Assembly: GCA_900115795.1 (NCBI GenBank)
Contig: FOXT01000010.1
Location: 62,001-126,000, forward strand
Length of the DNA stretch: 64,000 bases
Reading direction: 5' to 3'
DNA from: Lachnospiraceae bacterium XBB1006
GTDB lineage: Bacteria; Bacillota; Clostridia; Lachnospirales; Lachnospiraceae
In this document: piece by piece, positions 53,670 through 61,808 of the stretch
Layout: every line of letters starts with the position of its first letter
How positions within the stretch are numbered: position 1 is the stretch's first letter
Translations under genes and position numbers: made by a program
The notes under the pieces: model-generated
What the model was told of the DNA's origin: nothing
Database searches by the model: none
The model's input: the letters and a program-made list of their open reading frames with translations, nothing else

Positions 53670-54005
53670 TTATAATAAAGCGCCCATAACATAGATTCCT
53701 ACCCAGGACAAAAGGGTTAAACACCCCAACGCCGTCCCAACCGATGGAATCAATTTGTAAATGTCCTCTTCCGTCAGGGATAAAATTTCGACTATCACGC
53801 CAACCAACGCAATCAGCATAGACAGCACTCCTAAATCCCCCAAAAACAATCCGGCATTGCCTCCCTTTACAAAGGCAAAATTCACTGAAACAAGTAGCGC
53901 AATTAAGGCAATGATTACAATGCCAAACCCTACGCAGCCGCGAATGGATTGTTTTCTTCCGGAAAACTTCGCTCTATCTCTATGTTTCTTCTTTCTTCGA
54001 AGCAT
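53670..54005 (-). CDS. Small membrane protein, DUF6142-like
   Basis: 111-residue protein with a strongly basic N-terminus (RRKKKHRDRAKFSGRKQSIRG) and about four hydrophobic segments, near residues 25-46, 52-70, 72-76 and 85-108. The layout resembles DUF6142 proteins of Lachnospiraceae; the function is unknown. It overlaps the VanZ gene by 26 bases and precedes the aminopeptidase, so the three are likely cotranscribed. Confidence 0.6.
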   Translation of the reverse strand: MLRRKKKHRDRAKFSGRKQSIRGCVGFGIVIIALIALLVSVNFAFVKGGNAGLFLGDLGVLSMLIALVGVIVEILSLTEEDIYKLIPSVGTALGCLTLLSWVGIYVMGALL

Positions 54006-54444
54006 TTTTCTTTCTCCTTATAGCATTCACCCCAAGATACAAGCCATACCCTAACATGCTTCCCACCGTGTTCATTAAGATATCATCCACATCAAAGCAT
54101 CCAACCTTAAGCACAAGCTGCATTGCCTCCACACAAAAGCTAAACAAAAAGCAGCATCCGCCTACAAACATACCTCTACGAAACCGTGAACTCATCTGCG
54201 GCAACAAATACCCAAAGGGCAAAAAACCAATCACGTTCCCACCCAGATTTACCACTACAAGCCGAGCTCCCAAACTTGCATGATATCGTATATAGCGTGT
54301 AATCTCTGCAAATGGTATCACATTATATCCCTTCGCCAGGTAATCCCGTTCAGCAAAAAGAAGGTAGTAAATCAGTACAATTAAATAAAGACAAAAGCAT
54401 ACTTCCGCTATCTTTCGCTGCACATGCACATCTCTTCGCTCCAT
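53980..54444 (-). CDS. VanZ family membrane protein
   Basis: Integral membrane protein of 154 residues with four to five helices and the VanZ pattern NVIPFAEITRYI, NLGGNVIGFLPFGYLLP, VEAMQLVLKVGCFDVDDILMNTVGSMLGY. VanZ-like proteins are common in Firmicutes, and some give low-level teicoplanin resistance, but most have unknown roles. The start at 54444 has AGAGGT 7 bases upstream; the ATG at 54468 overlaps the small upstream gene. Confidence 0.8.
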   Translation of the reverse strand: MERRDVHVQRKIAEVCFCLYLIVLIYYLLFAERDYLAKGYNVIPFAEITRYIRYHASLGARLVVVNLGGNVIGFLPFGYLLPQMSSRFRRGMFVGGCCFLFSFCVEAMQLVLKVGCFDVDDILMNTVGSMLGYGLYLGVNAIRRKKNASKKEET

Positions 54445-54457
54445 GACTACCTCTTTA

Positions 54458-54610
54458 TTAAAATACAATCTGCTTCCTCTTCTTTAACAAATGTCCGCCA
54501 AAAATAATTGACACAATACCACAACCAATTCCTACCGTTGCAATAATAATTCCAACTACAATGGAACTTACGCCGGAAGCACTCATTGTCTTATAAATCT
54601 TCTCGTTCAT
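54458..54610 (-). CDS. 50-residue single- or double-pass membrane protein
   Basis: A short gene that is easily missed: AGGAG lies 6 bases before the ATG at 54610 and the frame runs 50 codons to TAA. The protein starts MNEKIYKTMSASG, then a Gly/Ile/Val-rich hydrophobic stretch of about 25 residues (17-41), and ends in the basic tail LLKKRKQIVF. It sits 9 bases after pyrE and 13 before the VanZ start with a good ribosome site, which argues that it is real. Function unknown. Confidence 0.7.
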   Translation of the reverse strand: MNEKIYKTMSASGVSSIVVGIIIATVGIGCGIVSIIFGGHLLKKRKQIVF

Positions 54611-54619
54611 CTTTCTCTC

Positions 54620-55294
54620 CTATTTCACACCATATTGATCATAATAATCGTCAATCGATGCGCGAAGCACATCATCAATAATTACCTTTCCCTTATACGG
54701 GCGATTATATAAGTGCTCCACCACTTCTTCCATCGTTACAATTGCGGTGGTTTCAATACCAAATGTCTCACGAATTTCTTCTAAGGCACTCTTCTGCGTG
54801 GTACCACGTTCCATACGGTCTACAGAAACCACCAGGCCGCAGATATTCACATCTCCCTGCGCTTTCAAAATCGGCACGGTCTCCTTAATGGACGTTCCTG
54901 CCGTTGTTACGTCTTCAATAATTACAATACGATCACCGTCTTCAATCGGGGAACCCAATAGAATTCCCTTATCACCATGGTCCTTCATTTCCTTCCTGTT
55001 CGAGCAGTAACGAATGTCCGCATTGTACATATTACTTAACTCAATCGTTGTTGCCACCGCCAGTGGGATTCCTTTGTATGCCGGTCCAAACAGCACATCA
55101 AAATCAGTTCCATACCGATCATGAATTGCCTTTGCATAATAAGTTCCAAGTCTAGCCATCTGTTCGCCGGTTCGGTAAAATCCGGTGTTCACAAAAAAAG
55201 GAGTTTTTCTTCCACTTTTTGTTACGAAATCTCCAAATTTCAACACGCCACAGTCTACCATAAACTCAATAAATTCCTGTTTGTACTGTTCCAT
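54620..55294 (-). CDS. pyrE: Orotate phosphoribosyltransferase
   Basis: Adds phosphoribose to orotate, giving orotidine monophosphate. The 224 residues show the phosphoribosyl-pyrophosphate-binding motif VIIEDVTTAGTSI, FGPAYKGIPLA and RTEQMARLGTYYA-like N-terminal features. It has its own candidate promoter (55344-55372), separate from pyrCFKD, and leads a unit with the small membrane protein and VanZ. Confidence 0.93.
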   Translation of the reverse strand: MEQYKQEFIEFMVDCGVLKFGDFVTKSGRKTPFFVNTGFYRTGEQMARLGTYYAKAIHDRYGTDFDVLFGPAYKGIPLAVATTIELSNMYNADIRYCSNRKEMKDHGDKGILLGSPIEDGDRIVIIEDVTTAGTSIKETVPILKAQGDVNICGLVVSVDRMERGTTQKSALEEIRETFGIETTAIVTMEEVVEHLYNRPYKGKVIIDDVLRASIDDYYDQYGVK

Positions 55295-55343
55295 TTTTTG
55301 TGTCCTCCCATTTCAAACCTTTAAAAAGGTCCCATACCTATTT

Positions 55344-55372
55344 ATACTACCATACTTCCCTCGAAGATTCAA
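55344..55372 (-). promoter_or_regulatory. Candidate promoter of the pyrE unit
   Basis: Minus-strand -35 TTGAAT (55367-55372) and -10 TAGTAT (55344-55349) with a 17-base spacer, just after the stop of the aro fusion gene. Confidence 0.45.
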
Positions 55373-55379
55373 TCGAATG

Positions 55380-56894
55380 TCATGCTTTTTGAAGAAAGTC
55401 ACTGTAAATGGTTTGGGCAATTCCGGAGATGGTCGATTCATTCACGTAAGAAGCATCCATGGTCGCACGGTAATGGGGCAAACGCTCTTTAAACAGATAA
55501 TCAATGTTATCTTCGTTTGCCAATGGACGCCCTGCCAGTTCAAGTTGTCTGATATCTCTAGAAATGTAGCACACATATCCGTCACATTTTAGCAGTTGTT
55601 TGTTTATTGCATGAAGAGGTGTTCCACCGCCGGTTGCCAGAATGATTCCTTTCATTTGACAAACTTCTTTTAAAACGCTGGTCTCCATCTCTCGGAAGGC
55701 AGCCTCTCCCTCCGCTTTAATTATCTGTTCAGGCGACTTGTTATATCTCTTTTGAATTTCAAAATCCAGGTCTACCACCTGTCTTCCGGACATACGTCCA
55801 ATTTCTCCTGCAATCTTTGTTTTTCCTGCCCCCGGCATTCCAATTAAAACCAGATTTCTTTTTTCTGCAGAAATTTTCTTATATAGATTACGCACGATTT
55901 TTGCATCAAAGTTTTTCCCAAAAAATATTTCTTCTGCCCGTGCAGCCTGCGCAACTAACATATACAATCCATCCACGCAGGGAATTCCCAGGGATTCCGC
56001 CTGCTGCAAAAGTCGTGTACGACGTGGATTGTATACCAAATCTACCACGCCTTTGCATTTTTGAAATGGACGTAAGTCAATGAGCTGCTCTGTAATATTC
56101 GGATACATTCCCACCGGAGTACAATTTACAATGATGTCTGCATCATAATGTCGCTCAATATTCTGATAGTTATCTGTCCCATGACGTGAAATCATAACTG
56201 CATCCAGCGCTCGTTGTTTTCGCGCCACATAATATACCGCCGCTGCCACACCGCCGGCGCCAAGAATTACCACCTTCTGATTGGTCAGGCTCATTCTTGC
56301 AAACCGGAGTAAATCCTCAAATCCGGATGCATCCGTATTGTGTGCCACCCAATGATACACCAGGGTTCCATCTTCCGCCTGATGTGAAAACTGTTTTACC
56401 AGCGTATTGGCACTTCCAATTTCCTTTACTTCATCTGACCATTCTTCACAATAATCCAAAATCGTCTTTTTATACGGAATGGTTACATTCAATCCACGAT
56501 AATCAGAGTGATGAAGAACGCTTTCCAGTTCCTCCTCCGTTGCCTCCACCAGACTGTAATCGTTACAACCCAAAGCTTCGTGAATTTCTGTGGAATAACT
56601 ATGAGAAAGGGTTTCTCCCAACAGTCCATAGAATCCACGTACTTCCGTTTGTCTTGCTCTTGATAACTCCATCATCTTTTTAAACAGTACCTTCGTATAG
56701 TTACCGTATTTTTCTTCCTGCTCATCAATTTTTTGAAGAATTTGCTCTTCTCTACTTTTTTGGTAAATCGGAAGTCCCTGCTCAAACTTGATCTTCGCAA
56801 TTTTCTCGCTGATTTCCATACGCTTCACAAACAATTCCTGTATCTGCGCATTGATTTTGTCCACTTCTTTTCGTAAATCTTCTAATTCTCCCAT
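55380..56894 (-). CDS. Chorismate mutase-shikimate dehydrogenase-shikimate kinase fusion
   Basis: Three enzymes of aromatic synthesis in one chain of 504 residues. Residues 1-82 are an AroQ-type chorismate mutase (LRKEVDKINAQIQELFVKRMEIS...). Residues of about 88-335 are AroE, with Lys142 in VTIPYKK, Asp188 in NTDASGFE, the NADP motif LGAGGVAAAV and CTPVGMYPN. Residues of about 345-504 are AroK, with Walker A GMPGAGKT (352-359), DLDFEI, ATGGGTPL and GRPLA. All key motifs are intact. It overlaps aroA by 13 bases at its start. Confidence 0.92.
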   Translation of the reverse strand: MGELEDLRKEVDKINAQIQELFVKRMEISEKIAKIKFEQGLPIYQKSREEQILQKIDEQEEKYGNYTKVLFKKMMELSRARQTEVRGFYGLLGETLSHSYSTEIHEALGCNDYSLVEATEEELESVLHHSDYRGLNVTIPYKKTILDYCEEWSDEVKEIGSANTLVKQFSHQAEDGTLVYHWVAHNTDASGFEDLLRFARMSLTNQKVVILGAGGVAAAVYYVARKQRALDAVMISRHGTDNYQNIERHYDADIIVNCTPVGMYPNITEQLIDLRPFQKCKGVVDLVYNPRRTRLLQQAESLGIPCVDGLYMLVAQAARAEEIFFGKNFDAKIVRNLYKKISAEKRNLVLIGMPGAGKTKIAGEIGRMSGRQVVDLDFEIQKRYNKSPEQIIKAEGEAAFREMETSVLKEVCQMKGIILATGGGTPLHAINKQLLKCDGYVCYISRDIRQLELAGRPLANEDNIDYLFKERLPHYRATMDASYVNESTISGIAQTIYSDFLQKA

Positions 56895-58099
56895 TTCAGG
56901 TTCCCTCCAATCGTTTGTAATTCTTCAAAAAAGTAAGGATACGATTTATTAACCGCTTCTGCGCCCACAATCACTACCGGTTCTTTGCAAACACAAGCAG
57001 CAACTCCGGCCGCCATGGCAATACGATGATCACCATGTGCATTCACCCTTCCACCTTGCAATCCATTTCCCTCTATTCGCAATCCATCTTCTATCTCAGT
57101 CACCGTACCTCCCAGCGATTTCAGAAGTTCTCTCGTCGATTCAATACGATCCGATTCTTTCAATCGTAGCCGTTCTCCATGCACCATCTCCGTCACCCCC
57201 GGTGTAACAGCCGCTAGAATTGCCAACGGCGCAACCAAATCCGGAATCTGAGACAAATCCACACTTCTTCTTGCCGATGTCTGCATCCGTTCCACCAACT
57301 CTTTTATCTTTGCATCCCCCTGCCAACTCTTTTCATATAGGTTTGGCACTTCAATCTCCTGTCCACATGCGTTTGCCACAATGAAAAAAGCCGCATTGGA
57401 CCAATCTGACTCAACCAGCAAGCTCCCCGGCGAACAATAGTGTTGTTCCTTTCCCACCAAAAATTCCTTTTCTCCTTGCCGAACCTGCACACCAAATTGC
57501 TCCATTACTCCAATGGTCATGTCCACATATGGTTTTGATTCCAGCTCCGTAGAACATTTTATAATTACATCCTCATTTAACAGCGGTGCCATCATAAGTA
57601 ACCCCGACAAATATTGCGAGCTGACATTTCCGGGGATCTCATATCTCCCTCCTGTCAGACTTCCTTTCATAACAATGGGAAAATTCGCAGTTGTAACCGT
57701 TTTTTTATGTTCGATTAAACTTTCCAAAAGTTCTTTTACCGGCCGCTGTGGCAATCGTCCGCTTCCGGTTACTGCCACATAATTACTCCGCGCCGCCGCC
57801 ATAGGCAAGAAAAAGCGAAGGGTACTGCCGGACTCTCCGCAGTCAACTACCTCTGAAATAAAAACCCTTGCCTCCTGTGAGGGGCGAACCACCAAACGCT
57901 CCTCCTCCACCTTCACTTCTGCACCCAATGCCTGCACTGCCCGCACCGTTGCTTTGACGTCCTCGCATAGACCCCGGTAGTAGATCACCGTCTCTTCCTT
58001 ACAAGCCGATGCGCAGAAAAGCATTCGATGAAGCAATGATTTTGATGAAATGCCACGAATCACTCCTTTAAATCTCCCCGGTTTAATGGTTACGTTCAT
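56882..58099 (-). CDS. aroA: 3-phosphoshikimate 1-carboxyvinyltransferase (EPSP synthase)
   Basis: Joins phosphoenolpyruvate to shikimate 3-phosphate. The 405 residues show the two-lobed pattern with SKSLLHRMLFCAS, DCGESGSTLRFFLPMAA, GRLPQRPVKELLE and LRLKESDRIESTRELL. The sequence around the glyphosate-relevant loop reads VVDCGESGSTLR, typical of short clostridial forms. It overlaps aroB by 17 bases upstream and the fusion gene by 13 downstream. Confidence 0.93.
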   Translation of the reverse strand: MNVTIKPGRFKGVIRGISSKSLLHRMLFCASACKEETVIYYRGLCEDVKATVRAVQALGAEVKVEEERLVVRPSQEARVFISEVVDCGESGSTLRFFLPMAAARSNYVAVTGSGRLPQRPVKELLESLIEHKKTVTTANFPIVMKGSLTGGRYEIPGNVSSQYLSGLLMMAPLLNEDVIIKCSTELESKPYVDMTIGVMEQFGVQVRQGEKEFLVGKEQHYCSPGSLLVESDWSNAAFFIVANACGQEIEVPNLYEKSWQGDAKIKELVERMQTSARRSVDLSQIPDLVAPLAILAAVTPGVTEMVHGERLRLKESDRIESTRELLKSLGGTVTEIEDGLRIEGNGLQGGRVNAHGDHRIAMAAGVAACVCKEPVVIVGAEAVNKSYPYFFEELQTIGGNLKWEN

Positions 58100-59165
58100 G
58101 CAAATACCTCATTCCTGCCTCGTAAAGCTCTTCTAATGCCTCCAATGGATACGCTTCTATTCTACAATCTCCAATCTCCCGTGGCAATATCAAGGAAATG
58201 GTCTTTCCCCTTCTCTTCTTATCAAACCAGGCATCCTCTGCCAGTTCTCCAGGCGAAATCAACGGCTTTTTAGGAAAGTTTTCCTTATCGAGCAAAGAAA
58301 AGATTCTTCTTCCCACCTCTTCCGACATGATACCACGGGTACAGGAAATGGCGGTCATCAAATACAATCCTTGTGCCACCGCATCGCCATGACTCGTACC
58401 ATAGCCGCTTCGTTTCTCAATACTATGCGCCGGCGTATGCCCCAAATTCAAAAGTTTGCGTATCCCCTGCTCTGTAAAATCTTCTTCCACGATACGTCCC
58501 TTGTACGCCACACAGCCCGTTACCACTTCTTCCAGTTGCATTTCCTTTCCACTCGCCAGTTCTTCGCAAAAAGAAAACAACGGTTCCCCTGCAAGAATTG
58601 CGGTTTTTATTACCTCCGCCATTCCCTGCCTGTATACGGATTGTGGAAGCGTCCGGAAACATGCTACATCCGTTAAAACCAATGCCGGATGCCAAAATAG
58701 ACCTGCCAGATTCTTTCCCTCCGGTAGGTCTATGGCTGTCTTTCCGCCAACCGATGCATCCACCGCCGCTAATAACGTCGTTGGAATCTGCACGTAGGAA
58801 ATTCCCCGTAAATACACTCCTGCAGCAAATCCTGTTAAATCGCCAATCACACCGCCTCCAAGTGCAACCAGAGTATCCCCGCGATCCATTTTATTTTTTG
58901 CCAAAAAAGACAATATTTGTTCAATCGTATTTATATTTTTTGTTTCTTCCCCAGCTTTCAGCACAATGCTCGTCACTTCGTAATCTGCTTCTTTTAACGC
59001 TTTTACCAGTGTTTCCAAGTAAAAAGTTGCCACGTTCTTCTCTGTAATCACAGTCAACTTTCCGCAAATCCCCTTCTTTCGGAAAATGTGTCCACAGGTC
59101 TTTAACGCACCTTGTTCGATTACAACATCATACGGGCGGGATCCATTGACGGTTACCGTTGCCAT
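58083..59165 (-). CDS. aroB: 3-dehydroquinate synthase
   Basis: Second step of the shikimate pathway: cyclises DAHP to 3-dehydroquinate with NAD and zinc. The 360 residues contain VALGGGVIGDLTGFAAGVYLRG, QIPTTLLAAVDASVGGKTAIDL and LNLGHTPAHSIEKRSGYGTSHGDAVA, which hold cofactor and zinc ligands. pyrD ends 9 bases upstream, so aroB continues the pyr transcript. Confidence 0.95.
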   Translation of the reverse strand: MATVTVNGSRPYDVVIEQGALKTCGHIFRKKGICGKLTVITEKNVATFYLETLVKALKEADYEVTSIVLKAGEETKNINTIEQILSFLAKNKMDRGDTLVALGGGVIGDLTGFAAGVYLRGISYVQIPTTLLAAVDASVGGKTAIDLPEGKNLAGLFWHPALVLTDVACFRTLPQSVYRQGMAEVIKTAILAGEPLFSFCEELASGKEMQLEEVVTGCVAYKGRIVEEDFTEQGIRKLLNLGHTPAHSIEKRSGYGTSHGDAVAQGLYLMTAISCTRGIMSEEVGRRIFSLLDKENFPKKPLISPGELAEDAWFDKKRRGKTISLILPREIGDCRIEAYPLEALEELYEAGMRYLHERNH

Positions 59166-59174
59166 GCTTTCCTC

Positions 59175-60080
59175 CTATCTTACTGCTCCAATCAGCTGTC
59201 TTATGTCGGAAATGTCATATCGCTCCAAATACGCTTCCATGCCTGCTACAATATCCATACAAATAGATGGATTTCGGAAGTTCGCGGTGCCAACGCTTAC
59301 CGCTGTAGCGCCTGCAAGCATCATCTCTATTGCATCTTCACAAGAGGCAATTCCGCCCATTCCAATAATCGGAACATCCACCGCCTGCGCCACCTGATAC
59401 ACCATGCGTACTGCAATGGGATGAATCGCAGGACCCGATACGCCTCCGGTCTTATTGGCAATTGCGAAGGTTCTACGGTGTATGTCTATCTTCATTCCAG
59501 TCAGGGTATTGATTAACGACAATGCATCCGCACCGCCGGCAACCGCCGCTTTTGCCATCACCGTAATATCGGTAACATTTGGACTAAGTTTCATAATGAT
59601 CGGTTGCTTTGCTACTTTTTTAATTTCTTTCGTAATCTGTTCTACCGCCCTCGGATCTTGTCCAAACGCAATGCCGCCCTCCTTAACATTCGGGCAGGAA
59701 ATATTGATTTCCAACAAATCTGCATTGCTGTCTGCCAACTGCTCCACCACCGCAACGTATTCCGGAATACTCTTTCCAACAACATTCACTACTACTTTTG
59801 TATCATATTCCTCAAGAAATGGCAAATCCCTTTTCTTAAAAACTTCAATTCCCGGGTTCTGGAGTCCAATTGCATTCATCATACCACTTGGCGTCTCCGC
59901 AATTCGCGGTGTCGGATTTCCCGGCCAGGGTACATTGGCAACTCCTTTTGTCACCACCGCGCCCAAACGATTCAGATCAACAAACTCCGAAAACTCCATT
60001 CCGGAGCCGAATGTTCCGGACGCAACCATCACCGGGTTCTTCAACGCAACTCCAGCAATCTCCACACTCAGGTTTCTCAT
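59175..60080 (-). CDS. pyrD: Dihydroorotate dehydrogenase, catalytic subunit (class 1B)
   Basis: FMN enzyme oxidising dihydroorotate to orotate. The 301 residues show SVEIAGVALKNPVMVASGTFG, NISCPNVKEGGIAFG, MKLSPNVTDIT and GMGGIASCEDAIEMMLAGA. Together with PyrK it forms the NAD-dependent class 1B complex. The start at 60080 has GAGGAGG 7 bases upstream and overlaps the pyrK stop by ATGA; an ATG at 60122 lies deep in pyrK. Confidence 0.95.
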   Translation of the reverse strand: MRNLSVEIAGVALKNPVMVASGTFGSGMEFSEFVDLNRLGAVVTKGVANVPWPGNPTPRIAETPSGMMNAIGLQNPGIEVFKKRDLPFLEEYDTKVVVNVVGKSIPEYVAVVEQLADSNADLLEINISCPNVKEGGIAFGQDPRAVEQITKEIKKVAKQPIIMKLSPNVTDITVMAKAAVAGGADALSLINTLTGMKIDIHRRTFAIANKTGGVSGPAIHPIAVRMVYQVAQAVDVPIIGMGGIASCEDAIEMMLAGATAVSVGTANFRNPSICMDIVAGMEAYLERYDISDIRQLIGAVR

Positions 60081-60844
60081 AGCGTAACCTCCTCTGCCAA
60101 AAATACCGGTCCTTCTTTGCAAATTCGCTTATTATGAACCTGGGAATGCTCATCTTTTTCTTTGCTTTGACACACGCAGGCCAGACAAGCACCTATCCCA
60201 CATGCCATTTTTTCTTCTAAGGAAAGATAACAGCGAATCTGCTTTTTGGCCGCATATTCTTTGATCGCCCGAAGCATTGGAGTCGGTCCGCAAGCGTAAA
60301 TTACATCCGCTTCAATTGCCTCTTCCCGCATTGCATCCAATACATTTCCTCTTGTTCCATCACTTCCATCCTCCGTTGCCACATACACCTTCGCAACCTT
60401 GTCAAACTCTTCCCGCAAAAATTGCTCACTTCGATAACCAAGCACTGCTGTCACCCTTTGCGAAAAAGCACTTGCCAGCCCAAGCATCGGCGGGATTCCA
60501 ATGCCACCGCCAATTACCACAATCTTTCCTTCTTCCTTGGAAAATCCATTTCCAAGGGGTCCCATAATTTCAATGGTATCCCCTTTTTTCTTATGAGAAA
60601 ATTCCTCCGTTCCCGCACCGGCGATGCGGTATACGATTCGAATTTTCCCTTCCTCTTTCTTTATTTCACACAAACTAATGGGGCGTGGAAGCATACGGCT
60701 TTTGTCGTCACTATATACCGCAATAAACTGGCCCGGCTTCGCCTTACACGCAATCTCCGATGCCTGTATCCACATACTATAGATTCCCTCTGCAAGCTCT
60801 TTTTGTTCCACAATACTTGCTGTCTGTTTCACTTTTTCAGACAT
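60077..60844 (-). CDS. pyrK: Dihydroorotate dehydrogenase electron-transfer subunit
   Basis: Carries FAD and one [2Fe-2S] cluster and passes electrons from PyrD to NAD. The 255 residues show the FAD motif MLPRPISLCEI, the NAD motif VIGGGIGIPPMLGLASAF and the cluster Cys pattern MACGIGACLACVC plus KRICKEGPVF. The start at 60844 is the first with a ribosome site; an ATG at 60889 overlaps pyrF. It is coupled to pyrD by a 4-base overlap. Confidence 0.94.
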   Translation of the reverse strand: MSEKVKQTASIVEQKELAEGIYSMWIQASEIACKAKPGQFIAVYSDDKSRMLPRPISLCEIKKEEGKIRIVYRIAGAGTEEFSHKKKGDTIEIMGPLGNGFSKEEGKIVVIGGGIGIPPMLGLASAFSQRVTAVLGYRSEQFLREEFDKVAKVYVATEDGSDGTRGNVLDAMREEAIEADVIYACGPTPMLRAIKEYAAKKQIRCYLSLEEKMACGIGACLACVCQSKEKDEHSQVHNKRICKEGPVFLAEEVTL

Positions 60845-60863
60845 GGTCTTTCTCCCTTCTCTC

Positions 60864-61790
60864 TTACAACTGTAACAATGCCTTTTCAATGTCCTCTTTC
60901 ATCGCAATGACCGCTTGGCGAGACGCATCTGCAAAATGCTCTTCGCCAAAAGACTGATAGGCTTCCTGCTTGTACGCTGCAATAATTCCGCGGGAGGAAT
61001 TCACAATGGCTCCTAACCCATCTTTATTAAAGAAATGCACCAAATCCGCACCTTTTCCACCTTGTGCACCATATCCCGGCACTAAGATGTAGCTTTTTGG
61101 CATTACGCTTCGTAGTACTTTTCCCATTTCCGGATAGGTTGCACCAACAACGGCACCCACATAGCTATAGTCATCTCCCATGGCATCCTGTCCCCAGGCA
61201 GCCACCTTCTCTGCCACATGCTCATACAATGGTTTTCCATCAATCAAACGGTCCTGAAACTCTCCGCTTGAAGGGTTTGATGTCTTTACCAGAATGAAAA
61301 TTCCCTTCTTTTCTTCCTTGCAAACATCCACAAATGGTTTGATTCCATCGGTTCCCAAATACGGATTAACGGTTGCAAAATCCGCATCAAATCCTGCATA
61401 CTGCATCGCTCCTACACTGACTTTGCCCAAATGAGCCGTTGCATATGCACCGGAAGTTGATCCAATGTCTCCACGTTTCACATCCGCAATTACCACCAAA
61501 TCCTTTTCGTGGCAATAGTCAATGGTTTTCTTGTACGCAACAATTCCCGGCACACCAAATTGCTCATACATGGCAATCTGCGGTTTTACTGCCGGAATCA
61601 AATCACACGTTGCATCCACAATCGCCTTGTTAAACTGCCAAATCGCCTCTGCTGCACCCTCAAGGGTCTCGCCAAATTCCTCAAATGCCTTCTTCTTAAC
61701 CGGCTCCGGAATGTAGGAAAGCATTGGGTCTAGTCCTACAACAATGGGTGCACCTGTTTTCTTAATTTTCGCTGTTAGTTTGTTAATCAT
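60864..61790 (-). CDS. pyrF: Orotidine 5'-phosphate decarboxylase (long form)
   Basis: Last step of UMP synthesis. At 308 residues it belongs to the longer PyrF group. The catalytic Lys/Asp block reads VIADVKRGDIGSTSGAYA, with LDP near the N-terminus (VVGLDPML) and GYGAQGGKGADL near the C-terminus. It lies 18 bases after pyrC and 19 before pyrK. Confidence 0.94.
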   Translation of the reverse strand: MINKLTAKIKKTGAPIVVGLDPMLSYIPEPVKKKAFEEFGETLEGAAEAIWQFNKAIVDATCDLIPAVKPQIAMYEQFGVPGIVAYKKTIDYCHEKDLVVIADVKRGDIGSTSGAYATAHLGKVSVGAMQYAGFDADFATVNPYLGTDGIKPFVDVCKEEKKGIFILVKTSNPSSGEFQDRLIDGKPLYEHVAEKVAAWGQDAMGDDYSYVGAVVGATYPEMGKVLRSVMPKSYILVPGYGAQGGKGADLVHFFNKDGLGAIVNSSRGIIAAYKQEAYQSFGEEHFADASRQAVIAMKEDIEKALLQL

Positions 61791-61808
61791 AGTCTTTTCT
61801 CACTTTTC

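Noticed and set aside
59455-60137. Long plus-strand open frames opposite pyrD
   Set aside because: Antisense shadows of pyrD and pyrK; the real genes carry complete family motifs.
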